NCBI RefSeq assembly: GCF_015101885.1
Contig: NZ_CP062941.1
Location: forward strand, 1,674,001-1,738,000
Length of the DNA stretch: 64,000 bases
Direction: 5' to 3'
Origin: Massilia litorea
GTDB taxonomy: Bacteria; Pseudomonadota; Gammaproteobacteria; Burkholderiales; Burkholderiaceae_D
Position numbers and translations under genes: made by a program. This document shows positions 18,322 through 25,202 of this stretch, piece by piece. Each line of letters opens with the position of its first letter. The stretch's first letter is position 1. The notes below the pieces were generated by a model. The model ran no database searches. It was given only the letters and a program-made list of their open reading frames with translations, and had not been told where the DNA came from.

Positions 18322-18411
18322 GATGTGCCTTATTGTTGGTGTGCGTTGCCACCATCATAGCAAAAGGGCAGCAGCGCGCGGCCGGAACCGCGGCGCAAGC
18401 AACAGGTGGGA

Positions 18412-18624
18412 TCAGGCCAGCTGGGAGGAGCGGAAGCTCAGTTCGGTAACCACGGTCTTGCTGTCGAGGGCTTCGTGCAGCACTTCGCGTGCATAGCTGA
18501 TGCATTTGCCGCAATCGGTGCCCAGGCCCAGTTCCGCGCGCAGTGCGGCGATCGAGGTGATGCCGAGGTCGACGGCCTGGCGGATTTCACGGTCGGAGAT
18601 GTTGTTGCAGACACAGACGATCAT
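18412..18624 (-). CDS. bfd: Bacterioferritin-associated [2Fe-2S] ferredoxin
   Basis: A 70-residue Bfd protein. The [2Fe-2S] cysteines are seen as C4-x-C6 and C38-x2-C41, the exact Bfd spacing (MIVCVCNNISD near the start and TDCGKC). Bfd docks on bacterioferritin at the heme and delivers electrons to release stored iron. It is transcribed before bfr and away from feoA, with a near-perfect Fur box 42-60 bases upstream of the start, so it should be induced on iron starvation. The tail after residue 50 is slightly longer than in the shortest homologues. Confidence 0.95.
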   Translation of the reverse strand: MIVCVCNNISDREIRQAVDLGITSIAALRAELGLGTDCGKCISYAREVLHEALDSKTVVTELSFRSSQLA

Positions 18625-18665
18625 CGAAGCAGTCCCTGAAGTTTTACCTGAGTTGTCACTCGAAT

Positions 18666-18684
18666 AATGAGAATCGTTCTCATT
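18666..18684. promoter_or_regulatory. Fur box between bfd and feoA
   Basis: The dyad AATGAGAA-TCG-TTCTCATT has perfect 8-base arms and matches the Fur consensus core (TGAGAATcgTTCTCA). It lies 42-60 bases upstream of bfd and about 140 bases upstream of feoA, in the shared divergent promoter region. Confidence 0.85.
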
Positions 18685-18748
18685 CGTGTTCTATTCTGCG
18701 TAAAATTTTCGACGAACGCAAGCGGTTTTGTCGTGTGATCAAAGCTGC

Positions 18749-18769
18749 AAATAGAAATAATTCGCATTT
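18749..18769. promoter_or_regulatory. Second, weaker Fur-like site near feoA
   Basis: AAATAGAAATAATTCGCATTT resembles the Fur consensus at most positions (inverse: AATGCGAATTATTT) and lies 55-75 bases upstream of the chosen feoA start. It may serve the feo promoter while the 18666 site serves bfd. Confidence 0.55.
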
Positions 18770-18823
18770 AGGTTTATGATGCTAGTATCTGTCTCATCAG
18801 CGCTACACCACCGGAACGCCGCC

Positions 18824-19081
18824 ATGACCCTAGTCCCCACTTTGACCACACTCGACGCCCTCAAGGCCGGACAGAGTGCGACCGTGATCCACCTTGCGCC
18901 GCACGCACTGGGCGGTCAGGACGTGGCGCGCCGCCTGATGGAACTCGGCTTCGTGCCGGGCGAACGCATCCGCATGCTGAAACGCGGGCTGCCGGGCGGC
19001 CCGGTTGCCGTCAAAGTCGGCGAATCGACCTTCGCCCTGCGCAAGTTCGAGGCCGCACTCGTCTCAATCCAGCCGGAATAA
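18824..19081 (+). CDS. feoA: Ferrous iron transport protein A
   Basis: An 85-residue SH3-like FeoA from ATG 18824; an in-frame ATG at 18776 would add 16 residues not typical of the family. The core TTLDALKAGQSATVIHL, RRLMELGFVPGE and LRKFEAALV segments are standard FeoA. It is a small cytosolic partner of the FeoB transporter. Its stop is 3 bases before feoB, so the two are an operon, downstream of Fur sites. Confidence 0.92.
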   Translation: MTLVPTLTTLDALKAGQSATVIHLAPHALGGQDVARRLMELGFVPGERIRMLKRGLPGGPVAVKVGESTFALRKFEAALVSIQPE

Positions 19082-19084
19082 TCG

Positions 19085-20962
19085 ATGGGCGTCATGGAAC
19101 AACAGGTGGCGGCGCGCTCGCCCCTGATCGCTTTACTCGGCAATCCGAACTGCGGCAAGACGGCGCTGTTCAACCGCCTCACCGGCGCGCGCCAGAAGGT
19201 CGCGAACTACGCCGGCGTCACCATCGAACGCAAGGAGGGCAGTTTTACTTCGCCCGCCGGACGCGCGCTGCGCGTGCTCGACCTGCCCGGCGCCTACAGC
19301 CTGTCCGCGCAAACCCCGGATGAAGCGATCACGCGCGACGTGGTGGCCGGCCTGCGCGAAGGCGAAGCGGCGCCGGACGCCGTCGTCTGTGTCGTCAACG
19401 CCACAAACCTGCGCCTGAATTTGCGCCTGGTGCTGGAAATCCAGCGCCTCGGGCTGCCGATGCTGCTGGCCCTGAACATGGTCGACGTCGCAAAAAAACG
19501 CGGCATCGAGATCGATACGGCGAAACTGTCGCAGGAACTGGGCATGCCGGTGGTCGAGACGGTCGCGATCCAGGCCGGCGGCGAACAGGCCTTGTTGGAA
19601 GCGCTCGACCGCATGCCGCTCGAACCGGCCACGCCGCAGCCTTTATCCAGCATCGACGCCGTCCCGGTCGAGCAGACCCAGCGCGAAGTGCGGCGCATTC
19701 TCGCCGCCACCACCAACTACGCGCACGACAAGGGCAACCTGTCCGAGAAGATCGACCACGTGGTCCTGCATCCGGTGGTCGGTCCGATCCTGCTGGCCGC
19801 GCTGATGTTCATCATCTTCCAGGCCGTGTTCAGCTGGGCCGAAGCGCCGATGGATTTCATCACCAGCACCGTCGAGGGCATCGGCAAGTGGATCGGCGGC
19901 ACCATGTCCGAGGGACCGCTGCGCAGCCTGATCGTGGACGGCATCATCGCCGGCGTCGGCGGCGTGCTCGTGTTCCTGCCGCAGATCCTGATCCTGTTCT
20001 TCTTCATCCTGATCCTCGAGGATTGCGGCTACCTGCCGCGCGCCGCTTTTCTCCTCGACCGCATGATGGGCGGCGTCGGGCTGTCGGGGCGCGCCTTCAT
20101 TCCCTTGTTGTCCTCGTTCGCCTGCGCGATTCCCGGCGTGATGGCCGCGCGCACGATCCAGAACCCGCGCGACCGCCTGGTGACGATCATGATCGCGCCG
20201 CTGATGACCTGTTCCGCGCGCCTGCCGGTGTACGCGCTGATCATCGCCGCCTTCATCCCCGACCGTAAAATCGGCATCGTCAACTTGCAGGGCCTGGTGC
20301 TGTTCGTGCTGTACGCGCTCGGTATCGTCAGCGCCATGCTGGTGGCCTGGTACATGAAACGCCGCAGCGGCAGCGGCCAGCATCCGCTGATGCTGGAACT
20401 GCCCGCTTACCACTGGCCGCACCTGCAGACCCTGGCCCTGGGCCTGTGGGAACGCGCCAAGATCTTCCTGATGCGGGTCGGTACCATCATCCTGACGCTG
20501 ATGGTGCTGGTCTGGTTCCTGTCGAGTTTTCCGGGGGCGCCCGAAGGCGCAACCCAGCCGCCGATTTATTACAGCGTGGCCGGCATGCTGGGGCGCGCCT
20601 TGTCGGTCATTTTCGAGCCGATCGGTTTCGGCTGGCAGATCTGCATTGCCCTCGTGCCCGGCATGGCCGCGCGCGAAGTGGCCGTCGGCGCGCTCGGCAC
20701 CGTGTATGCGCTGGCCGGCTCCGGCGACGACGTAGCGAACACCCTCGGCCCGCTGATCGCCGGCTCGTGGTCGCTGGCGACGGCCTTGTCTCTGCTGGCC
20801 TGGTACGTCTACGCGCCGCAATGCCTGTCGACCCTGTCGGTGGTGCGCCGCGAAACCGGCAGCGCCAAGTATGCCTGGATGATGGCGGGCTACATGTTCG
20901 CGCTGGCCTATATCGCTTCCTTCATCACCTACCGCGTCGCGCTGGCGCTCGGCGGGGGCTGA
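19085..20962 (+). CDS. feoB: Ferrous iron transporter FeoB (GTPase-coupled permease)
   Basis: A 625-residue FeoB. The N-terminal G domain shows G1 GNPNCGKT (residues 19-26), G3 DLPGAYSL and G4 NMVD, followed by an insertion/GDI-like helical stretch to about 215. The membrane part has the expected hydrophobic segments, including the gate region LEDCGYLPRAAFLLDRMM, SFACAIPGVMAARTI and the second gate half near residue 460-540. It is shorter than the E. coli protein (773) but full-length for this subfamily. It imports Fe(II) across the inner membrane. Operon with feoA and the small Cys-rich gene that follows after one base. Confidence 0.95.
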   Translation: MGVMEQQVAARSPLIALLGNPNCGKTALFNRLTGARQKVANYAGVTIERKEGSFTSPAGRALRVLDLPGAYSLSAQTPDEAITRDVVAGLREGEAAPDAVVCVVNATNLRLNLRLVLEIQRLGLPMLLALNMVDVAKKRGIEIDTAKLSQELGMPVVETVAIQAGGEQALLEALDRMPLEPATPQPLSSIDAVPVEQTQREVRRILAATTNYAHDKGNLSEKIDHVVLHPVVGPILLAALMFIIFQAVFSWAEAPMDFITSTVEGIGKWIGGTMSEGPLRSLIVDGIIAGVGGVLVFLPQILILFFFILILEDCGYLPRAAFLLDRMMGGVGLSGRAFIPLLSSFACAIPGVMAARTIQNPRDRLVTIMIAPLMTCSARLPVYALIIAAFIPDRKIGIVNLQGLVLFVLYALGIVSAMLVAWYMKRRSGSGQHPLMLELPAYHWPHLQTLALGLWERAKIFLMRVGTIILTLMVLVWFLSSFPGAPEGATQPPIYYSVAGMLGRALSVIFEPIGFGWQICIALVPGMAAREVAVGALGTVYALAGSGDDVANTLGPLIAGSWSLATALSLLAWYVYAPQCLSTLSVVRRETGSAKYAWMMAGYMFALAYIASFITYRVALALGGG

Positions 20963-20963
20963 G

Positions 20964-21224
20964 ATGTGGCAGGAACTCGTCGTCGCGCTGGTCGTGGTAG
21001 GTGCCGCCGTCTACGTCGGCGCGAAATACCTGCCGGCCGCGTGGCGCATCCGCATCGTCAACCGCCTCTCGCGTGGCGGCACGGATTCGAAGCTGGTGCG
21101 CTGGCTGGATACGGCCGACAGCTGCGGGGGCGGGTGCAAGAGCTGTAATACCTGCGAGACGCCGGAGGAACCAACTGCGCCCGCTGGAAGTAAACATCGA
21201 GTAATCAAGCTGCACGAAAAGTAG
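20964..21224 (+). CDS. Small Cys-rich membrane protein linked to FeoB
   Basis: An 86-residue protein with one N-terminal transmembrane helix (about residues 5-25) and a short cytosolic tail with four clustered cysteines (CGGGCKSCNTC). This is the pattern of FeoB-associated Cys-rich membrane proteins. It starts one base after the feoB stop, so it belongs to the feo operon and may take the place of FeoC or handle iron or redox at the transporter. The TAG stop codon (21222-21224) is part of the GTAG that begins a REP-like repeat, so the last codons may have been set by repeat insertion. Confidence 0.8.
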   Translation: MWQELVVALVVVGAAVYVGAKYLPAAWRIRIVNRLSRGGTDSKLVRWLDTADSCGGGCKSCNTCETPEEPTAPAGSKHRVIKLHEK

Positions 21225-21482
21225 GGTGGGCACTTGTGCCCACGCCGTCTTAACCTTGGGCACATGGCACTGTCGTCGGAACTCCGCTCCCGATGCGTCC
21301 CGATTGATTTAACCCATCCTCACCTACATGGCGCCGCATTACGATGCCGCACCATGTCACTGTGCGTCAATCGGTGTATCCAGAGGATTGGGGCGCGACA
21401 CCGGAGATCATCGACATGTTGATCGAGTAGGCAGTAGTGGTATGCCGGAGTACGACCGCGTGGGCACAAGTGCCCACCCTAC
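21221..21482. repeat. REP-like inverted pair A (arms 21221-21247 and 21456-21482)
   Basis: The left arm is GTAGGGTGGGCACTTGTGCC plus CACGCCG; the right arm is its exact inverse except one base. Each arm contains the palindrome GTGGGCAC-TT-GTGCCCAC. The central 208 bases hold no gene that I can support. The left arm supplies the TAG stop of the Cys-rich Feo gene, the right arm the TAG stop of the convergent DUF72 gene. The start tetranucleotide GTAG is what REP elements carry at the foot of their palindrome. Confidence 0.85.
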
Positions 21483-22291
21483 AACCCCAGCGCCCTTATC
21501 AGGCGCTGCGCGTCATACGGCGCATGCACCTTGATATCGTTATCGAAGTAGCAGTACACATCCCCATGTTTGCTCCAGCCGCGGATGCGTTCGGCCCAGC
21601 GCTCGGTCGCTTCGTCGTCGTAGCCGCTGGCGTATAACTCCTTGTCGCCGTGCAGGCGGATGTAGACGAAGTCGGCCGTCACATCGTCCATGTAGGGGAA
21701 TTTGCCGGCCGTGTCGGCGACGACGAGGGCGACCTTGTATTTCCGGAGCAGGGCGATGAAGCGTTCGTCCCGAAAACTCTCGTGGCGGACCTCGACGGCG
21801 TGGCGCATCGGGCGTTTGGCATCCATCGCCAATGACACTTTCCCTTCCATGCGCGACTGGTAGTGGCGCGCCAGCGCCAAAGCGGCTTCCGTGTCCTGCG
21901 GCAGGATGCTGAGGAAGTGTTCGAAGCGCTCGGGATCGAATTTGACCATCGGCGGGAATTGCCAGAGGAAGGGACCGAGCTTTTCGCGCAGCTCGAACAC
22001 GCCCGAGGCGAGCACGTTGGCCAGCGGCGCGTCGATGTCCTTCAATTTGAGCATGTGCGTGATGAAACGGTTGCCCTTTACCGCGAAGACAAAGCCGGGC
22101 GGCGTCGCCGCATACCAGGCGGCGTAGCTCTCGGGGCGCTGCAGCGAATAGAAGGAGCCGTTGATTTCGATCGTCGGCAGCTGACGCGAGGCGTAGTCGA
22201 GCTCGCGCGCCTGCGCCAGGCCGGGAGGATAGAATTTTCCGCGCCAGGGTGCGTAGCGCCAGCCGGAGATGCCGATGTGGATCTTGCCCAT
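21479..22291 (-). CDS. DUF72-family protein
   Basis: A 270-residue protein from the ATG at 22291 (MGKIHIGISGWRYAPWRGKF); upstream in-frame starts up to 22378 would add residues not typical of the family. DUF72 proteins have a TIM-barrel-like fold and the marks GISGWRY, EINGSFYSLQ, AVKGNRFITH, WQFPP and YCYFDND are all here. Biochemical function in bacteria is not established. The stop TAG (21479-21481) is inside the right arm of REP pair A, so the extreme C-terminus ends exactly where the repeat begins. It is convergent with the feo operon and divergent from the GST gene. Confidence 0.88.
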   Translation of the reverse strand: MGKIHIGISGWRYAPWRGKFYPPGLAQARELDYASRQLPTIEINGSFYSLQRPESYAAWYAATPPGFVFAVKGNRFITHMLKLKDIDAPLANVLASGVFELREKLGPFLWQFPPMVKFDPERFEHFLSILPQDTEAALALARHYQSRMEGKVSLAMDAKRPMRHAVEVRHESFRDERFIALLRKYKVALVVADTAGKFPYMDDVTADFVYIRLHGDKELYASGYDDEATERWAERIRGWSKHGDVYCYFDNDIKVHAPYDAQRLIRALGL

Positions 22292-22415
22292 GCAGCCCAT
22301 CATAGTGGGCGGGCGCGCCCGGCTCGGTGCGGTGCCGAACCCTGCCGCCAGGCCTGCCTTTTTGGAAAGCTTCAACAATGCTAAGCTAACGGTCTTATCC
22401 TACCGGCATGCGCCC

Positions 22416-23087
22416 ATGATCACCGTCCATCACCTGAACAATTCGCGCTCGCAGCGCATCCTGTGGCTGCTCGAAGAACTGGGCCTGCCTTACGAGATCA
22501 AGAAGTACCAGCGCGACCCGAAAACGATGCTGGCGCCGCCGGAACTGAAGGCCGTCCACCCGCTCGGCAAATCGCCGGTGATCACGGATGGCGACACGGT
22601 CGTCGCCGAGTCGGGCGCGATCGTCGAATACCTGGTCGAATGCTACGGCAACGGGCGCCTCATTCCGGCCGCCGGTACGCCGGAAAAACTGAAGTACACG
22701 TTTTTCCTGCACTTCGCGGAAGGCTCGGCCATGTCGCCGCTGCTGATGAAACTGGTGTTCGACCGCATCGAGAACGGCCCGATGCCCTTCTTTGCGAAAC
22801 CGATCGCACGCACCATCGCGCGCAAGGTCAAGGGCGCCCTGGTCGAGCCGAACATCAAGAGCCAGCTCGACTACCTGGAATCGGAACTGGCCACGCGCGA
22901 CTGGTTCGCCGGGAGTGACATGACGGCCGCCGACATCCAGATGAGCTTTCCATTGGAAGCGGCCGCCTCGCGCGCCGGACTGGGCGCAAACTATCCACGC
23001 CTGAGCGCCTTCCTGGCGCGCATCCACGCCCGTCCGGCCTATGCGCGCGCACTGGAACGCGGCGGCAAGTACGACTACGCAAGGTAA
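22416..23087 (+). CDS. Glutathione S-transferase family protein
   Basis: A 223-residue GST from ATG 22416. The N-terminal thioredoxin-like domain (residues 1-80) begins ITVHHLNNSRSQRILWLLEE with Ser/Arg at the usual glutathione-activating site, and carries the cis-Pro segment KSPVITDG and the ESGAIVEYL glutathione-binding stretch. The all-helical C-terminal domain covers about 90-215. It probably conjugates or reduces electrophiles with glutathione in the cytosol; the exact class is not clear. It is five bases before the exonuclease gene, in the same direction. Confidence 0.9.
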   Translation: MITVHHLNNSRSQRILWLLEELGLPYEIKKYQRDPKTMLAPPELKAVHPLGKSPVITDGDTVVAESGAIVEYLVECYGNGRLIPAAGTPEKLKYTFFLHFAEGSAMSPLLMKLVFDRIENGPMPFFAKPIARTIARKVKGALVEPNIKSQLDYLESELATRDWFAGSDMTAADIQMSFPLEAAASRAGLGANYPRLSAFLARIHARPAYARALERGGKYDYAR

Positions 23088-23092
23088 ATCGC

Positions 23093-23869
23093 ATGGCCAA
23101 GCTGCTCGCGATCGACGGACTGAACATCGTGCGCCGGGTCTACGAAGCCAGCCCGGAGCCCGACTCCGATCTCAAGGCCGGCATCGCCCTGCGCCACGCG
23201 TTCTCGTCGTTTCGCATCCTGCTCGAGACGCATGCGCCGACCCATGTGCTGGCCGCTTTCGACTACGGCGGCCAGACCTGGCGCCATGCGCTGTACCCGC
23301 GCTACCGCGAGCATCGCGCGCCGATGCCGTCGGTATTGCGGGAGGCCTTGCCGGAATTCCAGGAGCGCCTGCGAACGGCCGGGGTGCCGGTGGCGATGCT
23401 GCCGGAAGTCGAAGCGGACGATGTCGTCGCCACCTGCGTCATGCGCTGGCTGAACGAGAACCGGGGAGAAGCGATCGTCGCCACCACCGACAAGGATCTG
23501 CACGTCCTGATCGCACAGGGCGCCCTGGTGTGGGATCATTTTAAAAACGAGTGGCACGACGACGCCTGGGTACGCAACAAGTTCGGCGTGGCGCCGGAAC
23601 TGCTGCACGATCTGCTGGCGCTGATGGGCGACGCCACCGACGGCGTGCCGGGCGTCTCGAAGATCGGCATGAAGACGGCGGCGCGCCTGCTGAATGCCTA
23701 CGGCAGCCTGGACGCCGTCATGGCCGGCGCCGGCATCCTCAAAACGCCGCTGGGCGAGCGCCTGCGCGCCGAGCGCGACATCCTGTACCTGTCGCGCCAG
23801 CTGGTGCAGCTGAAGACCGACGTGCGCCTTGGGGTCACGTGGAAGATGCTGGCCTACGAATCGCATTGA
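23093..23869 (+). CDS. 5'-3' exonuclease / flap endonuclease-like protein (Xni-type)
   Basis: A 258-residue protein matching the nuclease domain of DNA polymerase I without the polymerase. Metal-binding acids are seen in LLAIDGLNIVRR (start), EADDVVATCV (about 105), TTDKDLHVL (about 130) and GDATDGVPGV (about 180), followed by the helix-hairpin-helix GMKTAARLL. Stand-alone proteins of this type (Xni/ExoIX) cleave flaps or bind branched DNA in replication and repair. The gene lies between a GST and a small receiver gene, closely spaced, so it may be co-transcribed with them. Confidence 0.9.
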   Translation: MAKLLAIDGLNIVRRVYEASPEPDSDLKAGIALRHAFSSFRILLETHAPTHVLAAFDYGGQTWRHALYPRYREHRAPMPSVLREALPEFQERLRTAGVPVAMLPEVEADDVVATCVMRWLNENRGEAIVATTDKDLHVLIAQGALVWDHFKNEWHDDAWVRNKFGVAPELLHDLLALMGDATDGVPGVSKIGMKTAARLLNAYGSLDAVMAGAGILKTPLGERLRAERDILYLSRQLVQLKTDVRLGVTWKMLAYESH

Positions 23870-23885
23870 ACGAGAAGGATCCGGA

Positions 23886-24287
23886 ATGCTCAAAGCAGTG
23901 ATAGTCGATTCGAACGCGATTTCGCGCGGCTTGTTGAATACGGTATTGATGGACGGCGGCTACGAGGTCGTCGCCCAGGCGCACACCGGCCACAGCGCGC
24001 TGGTGCAGGCGGCGAAATACCGCCCGCAGATCATGTGCATCGCGCGCGAGCAGGTCGAGGACGGCAGCAATGTCGTCGAGCAGCTGCGCGCGAACCTGCC
24101 GAAAACCCTGGTCTTCATGGTCTCGGGCACGCTCGACGCACCCACCATCGAAGCCGCGCTGGCGCGCGGTGTGCACGGCTTCATCGTGAAACCGTTCAAG
24201 GCCGACGCCGTACTAAAAACCATCCGCAATACCGTCATCGCCGTGGTGCGCAAGCAGCAGGCGGGCGGTCCACCTAGCGCCGCCTGA
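23886..24287 (+). CDS. Single-domain receiver-like protein lacking the phospho-acceptor Asp
   Basis: A 133-residue CheY-like fold from ATG 23886, with AAGGA five bases upstream. The first strand carries VDSN (one acidic residue, D8, in place of the usual two). The conserved Lys is present in FIVKPF near residue 101 and a Ser/Thr in VSGT. The third strand, where the phosphorylated Asp belongs (normally LLD), reads IMCIAREQ, with Ala or Arg at that place. It is therefore probably a pseudoreceiver that is not phosphorylated. Its 3' end overlaps the convergent HTH-GAF gene by 14 bases. No kinase is adjacent. Confidence 0.8.
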   Translation: MLKAVIVDSNAISRGLLNTVLMDGGYEVVAQAHTGHSALVQAAKYRPQIMCIAREQVEDGSNVVEQLRANLPKTLVFMVSGTLDAPTIEAALARGVHGFIVKPFKADAVLKTIRNTVIAVVRKQQAGGPPSAA

Positions 24288-24999
24288 TCTCCTCGGCGGC
24301 GATGGCCGTCAATTCGCCCAGCGCGCGCATTTCCCGCTGGCGCAGGCGGCGCGGCTCGCGGTCCATGACGCACAGGGCGCCAAGCCGGAAACCCCGCGCG
24401 TCAAGCAGCGGGAAACCCGCATAAAAGCGCAGGTGCGGCGCGCCGACCACCAGCGGGTTGTGCCGGAAGCGGTCGTCGAGCAAGGTGTCGGGCACGACCA
24501 GCGGCCCGTCCTGGGCGATCGTATGGCTGCAAAAGGCGTCCTCGCGCGCGGTCTGCGGCAGGTGGATGCCGATCCGCGACTTGAACCACTGACGGCGCGC
24601 CGTGACCAGCGACAGCAGCGCGATCGGGCACTCCGTGATCTGCGCGGCGAGCCAGGTCAGGCGGTCGAAGACGGCTTCCGCTTCGCTGTCGAGCAGGCCG
24701 GTGGCGCGCAAGGCGTCCAGCCGCGCGTGCTCCTGGCCGGGCAGGGCGCAGCCGGCGCCGGGGACGAAGTCTTCAGGATCGGCGCTGCCTGCCGACGGCT
24801 CCAGACCGGCACGTGCGCGCAGCAGGGCGCTGACGTCGGACAGGCGCACGCGCCGGTGCCCGCCCGGCGTTTTCCAGGCCGGCAGCACGCCGTTTTCGAT
24901 CCATTGCTGCGCCGTGCTGACGGCAATCCCGAGCAGTTGGCCTGCTTCGCGCGTGGTGAGGATCGGATCGTCCCCCTGGTCGGCGCTGGATACATCCAT
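24274..24999 (-). CDS. Helix-turn-helix (MerR/excisionase-type) protein fused to a GAF domain
   Basis: A 241-residue protein from the ATG at 24999 (MDVSSADQ; an in-frame start at 25035 is possible). Residues about 12-60 are a MerR/excisionase helix-turn-helix (LTTREAGQLLGIAVSTAQQW, ending GGHRRVRLSDV). Residues about 90-238 are a GAF-type sensor (LDALRATGLLDSEAEAVFDR, ARRQWFKSRIG, FYAGFPL, LGALCVMD). The GAF half is clearly paralogous to the first domain of the divergent gene at 25203. This suggests a DNA-binding protein that responds to a small molecule or redox signal; what it binds is unknown. It shares a 203-base AT-rich promoter region with the GAF-EAL gene, which it may regulate. Confidence 0.82.
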   Translation of the reverse strand: MDVSSADQGDDPILTTREAGQLLGIAVSTAQQWIENGVLPAWKTPGGHRRVRLSDVSALLRARAGLEPSAGSADPEDFVPGAGCALPGQEHARLDALRATGLLDSEAEAVFDRLTWLAAQITECPIALLSLVTARRQWFKSRIGIHLPQTAREDAFCSHTIAQDGPLVVPDTLLDDRFRHNPLVVGAPHLRFYAGFPLLDARGFRLGALCVMDREPRRLRQREMRALGELTAIAAEEIRRR

Positions 25000-25202
25000 A
25001 ATTAAAGTTCCACTCAAGCAATAATTGATGAGCATTCTACTTCAGGAATCCGACAAAATGCCGAAATTGATGATGACAAGACCGTTTTAATTGCGTTTCG
25101 CCCACAATATGGTGTATTCACGTGTCAGTTCAGAATAATTTAGTTGACTGATGGAAATTTGACGATCAGAATGGGTTAATTCATCATTTTCGTCATATCC
25201 TC
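25000..25202. promoter_or_regulatory. AT-rich divergent promoter region between the two GAF genes
   Basis: This 203-base gap separates the HTH-GAF gene (minus) and the GAF-EAL gene (plus). It is visibly AT-rich compared with its surroundings. It must carry both promoters. No specific operator could be identified by eye. Confidence 0.45.
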
